A stretch of DNA of 64,000 bases. It comes from Pseudomonadota bacterium (GTDB taxonomy: Bacteria > Pseudomonadota > Gammaproteobacteria > Xanthomonadales > Xanthomonadaceae). The notes beneath the pieces are model-generated. The model searched no databases. It saw only the letters and a list, made by a program, of their open reading frames with translations, and was not told where the DNA came from. The stretch spans positions 248,001-312,000 of the forward strand of contig JAFEBX010000011.1 in the NCBI GenBank assembly GCA_018242425.1, given 5' to 3'. A program made the position numbers and the translations under genes. The stretch's first letter is position 1. Each line of letters begins with the position of its first letter. Below are positions 21,682 through 30,295 of the stretch, one piece after another.

Positions 21682-23367
21682 TTACTCGGAACGACCGAGC
21701 TGCTCGCGCAGCAGCGCACCCAGCTGGGTGGTGCCGCTCGAGGCATCGTTGGACTGCTTGTTGTACTCGGCCAGGGTCTCGTGCATCTCGTCCTGATCCT
21801 TGGCCTTGATCGACAGCTGCATCACGCGGCTCTTGCGGTCGTTGCCGATGATCTTGGCTTCGACTTCGTCGCCGACCTTGAGCTTCTGGCTGGCGTCGTC
21901 GACGCGCTCGGCGGCGATGTCGCGGGCGGCCAGGTAGCCTTCCACGCCGTCGGCCAGTTCGATGACTGCGCCCTTGGCGTCGACTTCCTTGACGGTGCCC
22001 TTGACGATGGAACCGCGGCTGTTCGAAGCGACGTAGGTGCCCATCGGGTCCTGTTCCATCTGCTTGATGCCCAGCGAGATGCGCTCGCGCTCCGGATCGA
22101 CCGCCAGCACCACGGCTTCAAGGTTGTCACCCTTCTTGAAGTTGCGGGCCAGGTCTTCGCCGGTGGAGTTCCAGCTGATGTCGGAGAGGTGGATCAGGCC
22201 GTCGATGCCGCCGTCCAGGCCGATGAACACGCCGAAGTCGGTGATCGACTTGATCTGGCCGGACACCTTGTCGCCCTTCTTGTGGATCGCCGCGAAGGTT
22301 TCCCACGGGTTCGAGCTGACCTGCTTCATGCCCAGCGAGATGCGGCGACGCTCTTCATCGACGTCCAGCACCATCACCTGCACTTCGTCACCGACCTGCA
22401 CGACCTTGGACGGGTTGACGTTCTTGTTGGTCCAGTCCATTTCGGAGACGTGCACCAGGCCTTCGACGCCCGGCTCGATCTCGACGAACGCGCCGTATTC
22501 GGTGACGTTCGAGACCTTGCCGAAGGCGCGGGTGTTCGGCGGGTAGCGGCGGGCGACGTTGTCCCACGGATCCTCGCCCAGCTGCTTGAGGCCCAGCGAC
22601 ACGCGGTTGCGCTCGCGGTCGTACTTGAGCACGCGGACGTCCAGTTCCTGGCCGACTTCGACCACTTCGGACGGATGACGCACGCGCTTCCACGCCATGT
22701 CGGTGATGTGCAGCAGGCCATCGATGCCGCCGAGGTCGACGAACGCACCGTAATCGGTGAGGTTCTTGACGACGCCCTTCAGGCGCGCGCCTTCGACCAG
22801 CTTCTCGAGCAGCTGCTCGCGCTCTTCCGAATGCTCGTTCTCGACCACAGCACGGCGGGAGACGACCACGTTGTTGCGCTTGCGGTCCAGCTTGATGAGC
22901 TTGAACTCGAGCTCCTTGCCTTCCAGGTAGTTGGGATCGCGCACCGGGCGCACATCCACCAACGAACCCGGCAGGAATGCGCGGACGTCCTTGATGTCGA
23001 CGGTGAAACCGCCCTTCACCTTGCCGTTGATGCGGCCGACGATGGTCTGGTCGTTGGCGAGCGCTTCTTCCAGCTCGTCCCACACCATGGAACGCTTGGC
23101 CTTCTCGCGCGACAGCACGGTTTCGCCGAAGCCGTTCTCGATCGAGTCGAGCGCGACCTTCACTTCGTCGCCGATGCCGACGTCGATTTCGCCGGCGTCG
23201 TTGCGGAACTGTTCAATGGGAACGATGCCCTCGGACTTGAGGCCGGCGTTGATGACCACAACGTCATTGCGCACGTCGACGACGATGCCCTTGACGATGG
23301 CGCCCGGCTTCAGCTTGGCGAGGTTGGTTTGGCTCTGCTCGAACAGCTCGGCAAATGATTCAGTCAT
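21682..23367 (-). CDS. rpsA: 30S ribosomal protein S1
   Basis: RNA-binding ribosomal protein needed to recruit most mRNAs to the 30S subunit. 561 residues from ATG 23367 ([12 protein letters not shown]). Upstream in-frame residues are not part of the family. Six S1 (OB-fold) repeats can be followed, each with the pattern KGxVxxxxxxGAFVDxG or a variant (for example [20 protein letters not shown] and [20 protein letters not shown]). The C-terminus is acidic/polar as usual. The 161-bp gap to cmk may hold its own promoter and the autoregulatory leader known for S1 in other gammaproteobacteria; I could not identify that leader with confidence. Confidence 0.99.
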   Translation of the reverse strand: MTESFAELFEQSQTNLAKLKPGAIVKGIVVDVRNDVVVINAGLKSEGIVPIEQFRNDAGEIDVGIGDEVKVALDSIENGFGETVLSREKAKRSMVWDELEEALANDQTIVGRINGKVKGGFTVDIKDVRAFLPGSLVDVRPVRDPNYLEGKELEFKLIKLDRKRNNVVVSRRAVVENEHSEEREQLLEKLVEGARLKGVVKNLTDYGAFVDLGGIDGLLHITDMAWKRVRHPSEVVEVGQELDVRVLKYDRERNRVSLGLKQLGEDPWDNVARRYPPNTRAFGKVSNVTEYGAFVEIEPGVEGLVHVSEMDWTNKNVNPSKVVQVGDEVQVMVLDVDEERRRISLGMKQVSSNPWETFAAIHKKGDKVSGQIKSITDFGVFIGLDGGIDGLIHLSDISWNSTGEDLARNFKKGDNLEAVVLAVDPERERISLGIKQMEQDPMGTYVASNSRGSIVKGTVKEVDAKGAVIELADGVEGYLAARDIAAERVDDASQKLKVGDEVEAKIIGNDRKSRVMQLSIKAKDQDEMHETLAEYNKQSNDASSGTTQLGALLREQLGRSE

Positions 23368-23528
23368 GTTGATCTCTGGTTGATGTACAGGCCGCGATGC
23401 GCTCACAAACTGCATCGGGCCCACCCGTTGTCGGCGCGGGCGGGATTGCCCATTGGCCGGAAAGGATGAGGTTGGTTGAACCACCGGTTGCCCGGCGGGG
23501 CTTGTTCTGCAAGTCGGGATCGACGCCG

Positions 23529-24209
23529 TCAGCGCGCGGGAAGCAGGTCCAGGACGCGTCGCACCACCGCTTCGATGCCCAATCCGGTGGTGTCGATGAC
23601 GACAGCGTCCGAAGCGGGGACCAGCGGCGCGACTGCCCGGTTGGCATCACGCTCGTCACGGGCGAGAATCTCGCCCAGCAGACCGCTTAGGGTAACCGAA
23701 ACGCCCTTATCCTTCAACTGGTTATAGCGTCTGCGCGCCCGCTCGTCGGCGCTCGCGGTGAGGAAGACCTTGGGACTGGCGTCGGGGAAGATCACCGTCC
23801 CCATGTCGCGGCCGTCGGCGACCAGCCCCGGGGCCTGCCGGAAACCCTTCTGCAGATCCACCAGGGCCGCCCGCACCGCCGGCAGCGCGGCGATCGCCGA
23901 GGCTGCCCCGCCTGCGGTTTCGGTGCGCAGGTCGTCGGTGGCGTCGACGCCGTTGACGACCACCCGCGGCTCGCCGCCGTCAGCCATCGGCTGGAAGCGG
24001 ATATTGACTCGTCGTGCGCAATCGGCCACGGCTTCCTCGTCCGAGAGGTCGATCGACTCCCAGGACGCGGCCAGGCCGGTGGCGCGATAGAGTGCGCCGG
24101 AATCGAGGTAGTGCCAGCCCAGGTGGAGGGCCACGGTACGACTGATGGTGCCCTTGCCGGAGCCGGAGGGGCCATCGATGGTGAGGACCGGCACGGCGGA
24201 ATCGGACAT
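23529..24209 (-). CDS. cmk: Cytidylate kinase
   Basis: Phosphorylates CMP and dCMP with ATP. 226 residues from ATG 24209 ([20 protein letters not shown]). The P-loop [12 protein letters not shown] is at about 12-23, and [26 protein letters not shown] and the lid segment [13 protein letters not shown] follow. The open frame extends upstream, but those residues are not family-like and contain no better start. It is the first gene of cmk-rpsA-ihfB and is divergent from the L36 gene. Confidence 0.97.
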   Translation of the reverse strand: MSDSAVPVLTIDGPSGSGKGTISRTVALHLGWHYLDSGALYRATGLAASWESIDLSDEEAVADCARRVNIRFQPMADGGEPRVVVNGVDATDDLRTETAGGAASAIAALPAVRAALVDLQKGFRQAPGLVADGRDMGTVIFPDASPKVFLTASADERARRRYNQLKDKGVSVTLSGLLGEILARDERDANRAVAPLVPASDAVVIDTTGLGIEAVVRRVLDLLPAR

Positions 24210-24284
24210 GGGGAAAATCGGCAGCCTGGACGACACATGATGCCACGCCGCAGCCAGGCCTTCTCCCCCGACCACGGGGGTGAC

Positions 24285-24314
24285 TTGACCGAACGAAAAT
24301 GGGCCAGCTAGAAT
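24285..24314 (+). promoter_or_regulatory. Sigma-70 promoter of the L36 gene
   Basis: -35 TTGACC (24285-24290), 18-bp spacer and -10 TAGAAT (24309-24314). The start of transcription would fall near 24321, giving a leader of about 28 nt before the L36 ATG at 24349. This is one of the closest matches to consensus in the window. Confidence 0.75.
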
Positions 24315-24348
24315 ATTGGGCTGTTTCAACCCAGCCGAGTTACGCATC

Positions 24349-24474
24349 ATGAAGGTCCTGTCCTCACTGAAATCGGCGAAGGCCCGTCACCGCGACTGCA
24401 AGGTCGTTCGCCGTCGTGGCAAGGTCTTCGTGATCTGCAAGTCCAACCCGCGGTTCAAGGCGCGCCAGCGCTGA
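24349..24474 (+). CDS. rpmJ: 50S ribosomal protein L36, type B (YkgO-like)
   Basis: 41 residues: [20 protein letters not shown], then [21 protein letters not shown]. Standard L36 holds zinc with C11, C14, C27 and H33. Here the alignable set is incomplete (one of the two N-terminal cysteines is replaced by His and the final His by Phe), and the sequence closely resembles E. coli YkgO, the zinc-independent form. It stands alone between a strong promoter and a strong terminator, which suits a highly expressed ribosomal gene rather than one switched on only by zinc starvation. Confidence 0.95.
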   Translation: MKVLSSLKSAKARHRDCKVVRRRGKVFVICKSNPRFKARQR

Positions 24475-24500
24475 TCCGCCCCGGCTTCGCGCCGGATGAA

Positions 24501-24527
24501 AGGCCGCTCTTCGGGGCGGCCTTTTTA
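24501..24527 (+). terminator. Intrinsic terminator after L36
   Basis: Stem AGGCCGC/GCGGCCT (24501-24507 with 24516-24522), extended by a T-G and a C-G pair to a C(TTCG)G tetraloop. It is followed by TTTTT ending at 24525, then A and T. It lies 26 bp after the L36 stop. Confidence 0.9.
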
Positions 24528-24567
24528 TTTGGCTAGAATCGCCACTCCCCCGACCGGAACCCCGCCG

Positions 24568-24906
24568 ATGCGCCAGATCGTTCTCGCCGCCGCTGCCGTT
24601 TCCCTGATTGCCATCGCCGCCCCCGCGTTTGCCAGCGACACCGATACTCCGCTGGCCATCCGCGCGCAGCAGCCGATCAACGCCCCGCACCCGACACGCG
24701 GCCAGACCATGGCCCAGGTGCAGAAGCAGTTCGGCGCCCCGCAGTCGAAGATGGATCCACGCGGTGGCCAGAAACGCGATTGGCCGACCATCAACCGCTG
24801 GGTGTATCCGCAGTTCACCGTGTATTTCCAGCGCGACCGCGTGCTCGACGTGGTGGCCAACAAGGCCAGTCCCACCGAAGTGGGCCCGGCCCCGCCCGTG
24901 CGTTGA
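24568..24906 (+). CDS. Small secreted protein with BamE/SmpA-like fold
   Basis: 112 residues from ATG 24568. A clear signal peptide (about 1-22, VSLIAIAAPAFAS) is followed by a mature part of about 90 residues. The segment GQTMAQVQKQFGAP, then INRWVYPQFTVYFQRDRVLDVV, has the alternating pattern of the SmpA/OmlA (BamE) fold: a helix with a Gly-Met-start motif, then a strand with aromatic residues and a 'VYF..DRV' strand. There is no lipobox, so it would be free in the periplasm. A TAGAAT hexamer at 24534-24539 may be its -10. aguA begins 4 bp after its stop, so the two are probably co-transcribed. The function is unknown. Confidence 0.75.
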   Translation: MRQIVLAAAAVSLIAIAAPAFASDTDTPLAIRAQQPINAPHPTRGQTMAQVQKQFGAPQSKMDPRGGQKRDWPTINRWVYPQFTVYFQRDRVLDVVANKASPTEVGPAPPVR

Positions 24907-24910
24907 CGCC

Positions 24911-25957
24911 ATGGCGAATGCAGTGCGCTTCCCCGCCGAGTGGGAACCCCAGTCGGCGATCCTGATCGCGTGGCCAAACGCCGGGACCGACTGGGCGCCG
25001 CGCCTGGGCGAAGTCGAGGACACCTATATCAAGCTGGTCGCGGCGATCACCCGCTTCCAGCCGGCGGTGGTCATCGTCGGCGACGACGACATCGAGGCCT
25101 ATGCCGAGGCGCGCCTGCGCAGCAACCGCATCGACATGTCGCGCGTGCGCTTCGTGACCGCGCCCTACGACGACACCTGGCTGCGCGACAGTGGCCCGAT
25201 CACCCTGCGCAACGGCGATCGTTTCGACCTGCTCGACTTCCGCTTCACCGGTTGGGGCGGCAAGTTCGAAGCCAGCGCCGACGATCAACTCGTGCGCACG
25301 CTCGACGAACACAAGATCTTCGCGAACGCCACGCGCGACGAGATCCAGTTCGCGCTGGAAGGCGGCGCGATCGAGACCGACGGCGCCGGTACCCTGCTCA
25401 CCACCTGGGAATGCCTGCGCCTGCGCCATCCCGATGCAAGCCGTGAAGAACTGACCGCGAAGCTGTCGGGCTGGCTTCATCAGGATCGCGTCCTGTGGCT
25501 CGACCACGGGCAGCTGGAAGGCGACGACACCGACGCCCACATCGACACCCTGGCGCGCTTCGCGCCGGACAACGCGATCGTGTTCCAGGCCTGCGATGAC
25601 GCAAGCGATTCGCACTATGCCGGCCTCAAGGCGATGGCCGACGAGATCGCCGCGTTGCGCACTGCCGATGGCAAACCCTATCGCCTGTTCCCGCTGCCGT
25701 GGGCGCAACCGATCCTCGACACCGACGCGGACGGCAACCAGCGTCGCCTCGCCGCAAGCTACGCCAACTTCCTGATCGTCAACGGTGCAGTGCTGATGCC
25801 GAGCTATGGCGACGACGCCGATGCCAAGGCCGCCGAAGTGCTGGCGCAAGCCTTCCCCGGCCGCGAGATCGTGCAGGTGGATTGCCGCCCGATCATCTGG
25901 CAGAACGGCAGCCTGCACTGCCTGACCATGCAGTTGCCGCAAGGGTTGCTGGCCTAG
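24911..25957 (+). CDS. aguA: Agmatine deiminase
   Basis: Converts agmatine to N-carbamoylputrescine and ammonia, part of the arginine-to-putrescine route. 348 residues from ATG 24911. It belongs to the peptidyl-arginine-deiminase fold: N-terminal FPAEWEPQSAILIAWPN, the substrate loop DDTWLRDSGPI, EGGAIETDG, and the C-terminal catalytic cysteine at about 337 in NGSLHC. The enzyme for the next step (aguB) is at 26520, one gene downstream. Confidence 0.96.
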   Translation: MANAVRFPAEWEPQSAILIAWPNAGTDWAPRLGEVEDTYIKLVAAITRFQPAVVIVGDDDIEAYAEARLRSNRIDMSRVRFVTAPYDDTWLRDSGPITLRNGDRFDLLDFRFTGWGGKFEASADDQLVRTLDEHKIFANATRDEIQFALEGGAIETDGAGTLLTTWECLRLRHPDASREELTAKLSGWLHQDRVLWLDHGQLEGDDTDAHIDTLARFAPDNAIVFQACDDASDSHYAGLKAMADEIAALRTADGKPYRLFPLPWAQPILDTDADGNQRRLAASYANFLIVNGAVLMPSYGDDADAKAAEVLAQAFPGREIVQVDCRPIIWQNGSLHCLTMQLPQGLLA

Positions 25958-25986
25958 ACTGCAATCTCCCCCGCAAGGCGCTCCCC

Positions 25987-26499
25987 ATGGCCCGATTCGT
26001 CGCATTCCTGCGTGGCGTCAGCCCGATGAACGCCAAGATGCCCGAATTGAAGCGCAGCTTCGAGCAGGCCGGCTTCGGCAACGTGCGCACGCTGTTGAGC
26101 AGCGGCAACGTGGCATTCGACGCCCGCGGCTCCGAAGCGGCACTGGTGAAGAAGGCGGAAGCGGCGATGGAAGCCAGTCTCGGCCGCTCGTTCCGCACGC
26201 AGGTACGTTCCGTCGAATACCTGCAAGCCCTGCTCGACGCCGATCCGTTCGCGGCGTTCAAGCTCGCGAAAGACGCCAAGCGCGTGGTCACCTTCATTCC
26301 GCAGCTGCCGGCGAAGGCGCCGGCATTGCCGATCGAAAAAGACGGCGCGCGCATCCTTCTGTTGCGCGACCGCGAAATCCTGACCGCCTACGTGCCGATG
26401 CCGGGCAACCCCGTATTCATGGCCTTGATCGAGAAAACCTTCGGCAAGGACGTCACCACCCGCACCTGGGACACGATCGCGAAATGCGCCGCGGCCTGA
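25987..26499 (+). CDS. DUF1697 family protein
   Basis: 170 residues. It opens with MARFVAFLRGVSPMNAKMPEL and continues with FGNVRTLLSSGNVAFDARG, which are the two conserved stretches of DUF1697. The family has a ferredoxin-like alpha/beta fold and no assigned biochemical role. It lies between the two putrescine-pathway genes, 29 bp after aguA and 20 bp before aguB, and is probably in the same transcript. That position alone does not show a role in polyamine metabolism. Confidence 0.85.
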   Translation: MARFVAFLRGVSPMNAKMPELKRSFEQAGFGNVRTLLSSGNVAFDARGSEAALVKKAEAAMEASLGRSFRTQVRSVEYLQALLDADPFAAFKLAKDAKRVVTFIPQLPAKAPALPIEKDGARILLLRDREILTAYVPMPGNPVFMALIEKTFGKDVTTRTWDTIAKCAAA

Positions 26500-26519
26500 C
26501 GGTGCCTAACCCGTAAACT

Positions 26520-27410
26520 ATGCGAATGAAGACCAAGACCCTGCCCGTCGCCCTCGTCCAGGAACGCAACCACGGCGATGCCGCGGCCAACCTCGCCGTC
26601 ATCGAGGAGCGCGTCGCCGAAGCCGCGCGCCAGGGCGCGAAACTGGTGCTGCTGCAGGAACTGCACAACGGCCCCTACTTCTGCCAGCACGAATCGGTGC
26701 ATGAGTTCGACCTGGCCGAACCGATTCCCGGCCCGAGCACCGAGCGTCTCGGCAAGCTGGCCAGGCAGCATGGCGTGGTGCTGGTGAGCTCGCTGTTCGA
26801 GAAGCGCGCGACGGGCCTGTACCACAACACTGCAGTGGTGTTCGACGCCGACGGTTCGACCGCCGGCAAATATCGCAAGATGCACATCCCGGACGACCCC
26901 GGTTTCTACGAGAAGTTCTACTTCACCCCGGGCGATCTCGGCTTCGAGCCGATCGACACTTCGGTGGGGCGCCTCGGCGTGCTGGTGTGCTGGGACCAGT
27001 GGTATCCGGAAGCCGCGCGCCTGATGGCGCTGGCCGGCGCCGACCTGTTGCTGTACCCGACCGCGATCGGCTGGGACCCCGACGACGACGATGCCGAGAA
27101 GACGCGCCAGCGCGATGCGTGGGTGCTGTCGCATCGCGGCCACGCCGTCGCCAACGGGTTGCCGGTGCTGAGCTGCAACCGCGTCGGCCACGAGCCCTCG
27201 CCAATCGGCGCATCCGGCATCCAGTTCTGGGGCAACAGCCACATCCTCGGACCGCAGGGTGAATACGTCGCCGAAGCCGGCACCGACCCGACCCTGCTGC
27301 TCGCCGAAGTCGACATGGAGCGCAGCGAGCACGTGCGCCGGATCTGGCCGTTCCTGCGCGATCGCCGCATCGATGCCTATGGCGACCTGCTGAAGCGCTA
27401 TCGCGACTGA
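26520..27410 (+). CDS. aguB: N-carbamoylputrescine amidase
   Basis: Hydrolyses N-carbamoylputrescine to putrescine, CO2 and ammonia. 296 residues; a second in-frame ATG lies at 26526. It is a nitrilase-superfamily member with the full triad: E47 in LLQELHN, K120 in GKYRKMHIPDD and C157 in LVCWDQWYPE. With aguA it completes the agmatine route to putrescine. It ends 44 bp before the TetR gene, whose operator-like site lies in that gap. Confidence 0.96.
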   Translation: MRMKTKTLPVALVQERNHGDAAANLAVIEERVAEAARQGAKLVLLQELHNGPYFCQHESVHEFDLAEPIPGPSTERLGKLARQHGVVLVSSLFEKRATGLYHNTAVVFDADGSTAGKYRKMHIPDDPGFYEKFYFTPGDLGFEPIDTSVGRLGVLVCWDQWYPEAARLMALAGADLLLYPTAIGWDPDDDDAEKTRQRDAWVLSHRGHAVANGLPVLSCNRVGHEPSPIGASGIQFWGNSHILGPQGEYVAEAGTDPTLLLAEVDMERSEHVRRIWPFLRDRRIDAYGDLLKRYRD

Positions 27411-27428
27411 GCGGACCACACACACAAA

Positions 27429-27444
27429 ACGAACGATCGTGCTA
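27429..27444. promoter_or_regulatory. Candidate TetR operator, copy 1
   Basis: The 16-mer ACGAACGATCGTGCTA, centred on the perfect palindrome ACGATCGT (27433-27440), lies 11 bp before the start codon of the TetR gene. The same 16 bases occur exactly, in reverse orientation, at 28121-28136. A possible -10 hexamer TATTGT (27443-27448) overlaps its right edge, so binding here would block transcription of the regulator gene. Confidence 0.75.
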
Positions 27445-27454
27445 TTGTTGTGGC

Positions 27455-28054
27455 ATGACCTCTCTGGCTGCCACCTCGAAAGGCGCTGCGACGCGTGATG
27501 CCATCATCGAGCGGGCATACGAAATCGCCCGCTTCACCGGCCTGGAAGGGCTTTCGATCGGCACGCTGGCTCAAGCGGTCGGCATGTCCAAAAGCGGCGT
27601 CTTCGCCCATTTCGGCTCGCGCGAAGACCTGCAACGGGCAGTACTGGAGTCGGCCGCCACACGCTTCGGCAATGCGGTACTGATTCCTGCGCTGTCCGAA
27701 CCCCGTGGACTGCCGCGACTGAAAGCGATCATGCGCCTGTGGTTCGACTGGGGACACAACCAGGCCGGCAGTTGCGTGCTGGTTGCATCGGTCAGCGAAT
27801 ACGATGATCGCCCGGGCCCATTGCGCGACATGGTGATGCGCCAGGAGCAGGCATGGCATGACGCCCTGCGCCGCGCCGCCCAGCAGTCGATCGATGAAGG
27901 ACACCTGCAACCGGGCGATGTCGACCAGTACGCGTTCGAGCTTTACGCCATCGCCCTGGTGGTTCACCACAAATCCAGCCTGTTCGGCGAAGAGCAATCG
28001 CGCCTGCGCGGTGAACGTGCCGTCGAGCGCTGGTGCAGCGCGCATTCCGCCTGA
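27455..28054 (+). CDS. TetR/AcrR-family transcriptional regulator
   Basis: 199 residues. The N-terminal HTH shows RDAIIERAYEIARFTGLEGL, then LAQAVGMSKSGVFAHFGSRE, a clear TetR recognition helix. The C-terminal domain (GLPRLKAIMRLWFDWG, SYAFELYAIALVVHH type) resembles the TetR_C group found in regulators of the 'MSKSGLFAHF' type. Two exact operator-like copies flank the gene, one at its promoter and one at the start of the following hydrolase gene, so it probably represses both. The ligand is unknown. Confidence 0.9.
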   Translation: MTSLAATSKGAATRDAIIERAYEIARFTGLEGLSIGTLAQAVGMSKSGVFAHFGSREDLQRAVLESAATRFGNAVLIPALSEPRGLPRLKAIMRLWFDWGHNQAGSCVLVASVSEYDDRPGPLRDMVMRQEQAWHDALRRAAQQSIDEGHLQPGDVDQYAFELYAIALVVHHKSSLFGEEQSRLRGERAVERWCSAHSA

Positions 28055-28088
28055 CTCCCCAAATCCATAGACCAGCGAGGTAACCCGT

Positions 28089-29024
28089 ATGACCACGCCA
28101 GCCCGCTCGACGCCTCAATTTAGCACGATCGTTCGTAATTTTTTGAAGCTACTGTTGTTGCGCCTGCAATTCGCAGTCATCGGCCGGCTGCTCCCCGGCC
28201 TGGCAGCCGGCATGGCAGCCCGCCTGTTCTGTCGACCGTTCCCGTCGGCGCGGCGGCGGGCATTGGCGGCACCGACCTGTGGCGCCGACGAAACCTAACT
28301 CGACAGCGGCGGCACTACGATCCATGTCTATTCCTGGGGTGACCCGCGACTGCAGCCCTATGTGCTCTTCGCACATGGCTGGTCCAGCCATGGCACGCGC
28401 GTCACCCCGTGGTTACCGCACTTGCGCGGGGCTGGTTATGCCGTGGTTGCGTTCGACCAGGTCGCGCATGGTCGAAGCGATGGCAACCAGGCCACCCTGC
28501 CCGAGTTCGCCGACCACCTCGCGGCAGTCGGCCGCCACTTCGGCCCGGCCGCTGCAATCATCGGCCACTCACTGGGGGGCGCAGCCGCAATGCTGGCGCT
28601 CGCCGATGGACTCGAGGCTGCACGCGCAATCCTGATCGCGCCAGCTGCCGATCCTGTCGCAGCGGCCGAGCGGTTCTCGCGCGTCATCCGGCTCCCGCAG
28701 CACCTGGCGCGCCGGATGTTCATCCCCTTTGAACGGCGGATGCATTTCGACGTGGACAGTTTGCAGGTCCATCGCAACGCACCGAGGATCGGAAGACCGG
28801 CATTGATCGTGCACGACATGGCCGATCGCGAAGTGCCGTGGCACGAAGGCGAACGTTACGCGCGCTTCTGGCCGGATTCGCGCCTGCTCACCACCATTGG
28901 TCTTGGTCATCACCGCATCACCGATGATGCCGGCGTGATTGCCGCCGGATTGCGCTTCCTTCATGGCGAAGTCGTGGGCGATCACGTAGTCTCGAGCACC
29001 AACCTGCCCTACGGCCTTGCCTGA
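28089..29024 (+). pseudogene. Alpha/beta-hydrolase gene interrupted by one in-frame TAA
   Basis: The frame from ATG 28089 (preceded by GAGGT) reads 69 codons, meets TAA at 28296-28298, and continues in the same frame to TGA at 29022-29024. The N-terminal piece has a basic, leucine-rich segment (LKLLLLRLQFAVIGRLL). The second piece starts with LDSGGTTIHVYSWG and shows a complete alpha/beta-hydrolase: FAHGWSSHG (oxyanion loop), GHSLGG with the nucleophile at codon 161, D in VHDMADREVP and H in GLGHHRI. An internal GTG at 28362 could start a truncated product, but it would lack the first strands. Either the gene is dead, the stop is read through, or the base is a sequencing error. Confidence 0.8.
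28121..28136. promoter_or_regulatory. Candidate TetR operator, copy 2 (inside the hydrolase reading frame)
   Basis: TAGCACGATCGTTCGT is the exact reverse complement of the 16-mer at 27429-27444. It begins 32 nt inside the reading frame that starts at 28089. Either the regulator blocks elongation from within the gene, or the true transcription start lies near here and the first codons are not used. Confidence 0.7.
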
Positions 29025-29031
29025 TTCACCG

Positions 29032-30255
29032 ATGAGCCTTGAAACCGCCGCAATACCCGATAACACCGACTGGCGCGCGCAACCGCACGCAGAAATCGAG
29101 CGCGACGGCGTCCGCTACACCCTGCTGGGCACCGCGCACGTCTCTAAGACCAGCGTCGATGCCGTGCGTGCGGCGGTCGCCAGCGGCGAATTCGATGGTG
29201 TTGCGGTCGAACTCGACGAGCAGCGCTACAAGGCCATGAACGATCCCGATGCACTGGCCAAGCTCGATCTGGTCAAGGTGATCAAGGAACGCAAGCTGGC
29301 AATGTTCGCGGCGAACCTCGGGCTCGCCGCCTACCAGCGCCGCCTCGCCGAACAACTCGGCATCGAGCCCGGCGCGGAACTCAAGACCGCCGCCAGCGAG
29401 GCGATCGCGCGCGACCTGCCGATGAACCTGATCGATCGCGACGTCGGCCAGACCTTCCGTCGCGCAATGCACAAGCTCGGTTTCTGGCAGCGGATGAAGA
29501 TCGGATCGGGCATCGCCGCGTCGCTGTTCGTCGACGAGGAAGTGTCGCCCGACCAGATCGAAGGCCTGAAGGAAGGCGACATGCTGGAATCGAGCTTCGG
29601 CGAATTCGCCGATGGCTCGCCTGCGCTGTATTCGGCGCTGATCGACGAACGCGACCAGTACATGGCGGCGCGCCTGCGCATGACTTCCGATGAATCGAAG
29701 CATGTGCTTGCGGTCGTCGGCGCCGGGCACCTGAAAGGCATCGCCAACTACCTCACCACCGACACCCGCGAACCCGCGGGGTTGCTCGAGGAGTTGTCGG
29801 CCAGCAACAAGAAGAAGCGCATCCCGTGGTTTTCGATCGCGCTCACGGTGTTGATCCTCGGCGGCTTCGCCTGGGGCTTCATGCATGGCGGCGCGGCGCT
29901 CGGCAAGCATCTGCTGGTGCAATGGATCGCGTGGACCGCAGGCCTGACCGCGCTTGGCGGCATCCTCGCCCTCGCCCATCCCATGGCCAATCTCGCCGCG
30001 ACGATCATGGCGCCGCTGAAACCGTTCCGGCCGCCCGGCCTGAGCTCGGGCATGTTCGGCGCATTGGCGCAGGTGCGCCTGGTGCGCCCGACCTACTCGG
30101 ACTTCCTCGCCCTGCGCGACGACGCCCAGACCATGCGCGGCTGGTACCGCAATCGCGTCTGCCGCACGATCCTGGTGTTCATGCTGACCAGTTTCGGCAC
30201 GATCGCCGGCGAATGGATCGCGATCGCGAATGGCGCGCGACACCTGATCGGCTGA
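29032..30255 (+). CDS. TraB/PrgY-family membrane protein
   Basis: 407 residues from ATG 29032. The N-terminal TraB/Tiki-like domain starts with YTLLGTAHVSKTSVDAV, carrying the GTAHVS motif, and continues with VAVELDEQRYKAM and NLIDRDVGQTFRRA. VLAVVGAGHLKGI closes the domain at about 225-237. After a short basic linker (SNKKKRIPW) come three or four transmembrane helices to the C-terminus. The family resembles the erythromycin-esterase/Tiki metalloprotease fold and is tied to pheromone shutdown in Enterococcus. Its role in Gram-negative bacteria is not established. Confidence 0.88.
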   Translation: MSLETAAIPDNTDWRAQPHAEIERDGVRYTLLGTAHVSKTSVDAVRAAVASGEFDGVAVELDEQRYKAMNDPDALAKLDLVKVIKERKLAMFAANLGLAAYQRRLAEQLGIEPGAELKTAASEAIARDLPMNLIDRDVGQTFRRAMHKLGFWQRMKIGSGIAASLFVDEEVSPDQIEGLKEGDMLESSFGEFADGSPALYSALIDERDQYMAARLRMTSDESKHVLAVVGAGHLKGIANYLTTDTREPAGLLEELSASNKKKRIPWFSIALTVLILGGFAWGFMHGGAALGKHLLVQWIAWTAGLTALGGILALAHPMANLAATIMAPLKPFRPPGLSSGMFGALAQVRLVRPTYSDFLALRDDAQTMRGWYRNRVCRTILVFMLTSFGTIAGEWIAIANGARHLIG

Positions 30256-30295
30256 GTCGGCTACGCTTGCACTTCCCTCGAGTGGAGCGCAAGGC

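Noticed and set aside
27429..28136. The inverted 16-mers as terminal repeats of a small mobile element
   Set aside because: They enclose only a TetR gene with no transposase, there is no flanking target duplication, and the palindromic core at a promoter fits an operator better.
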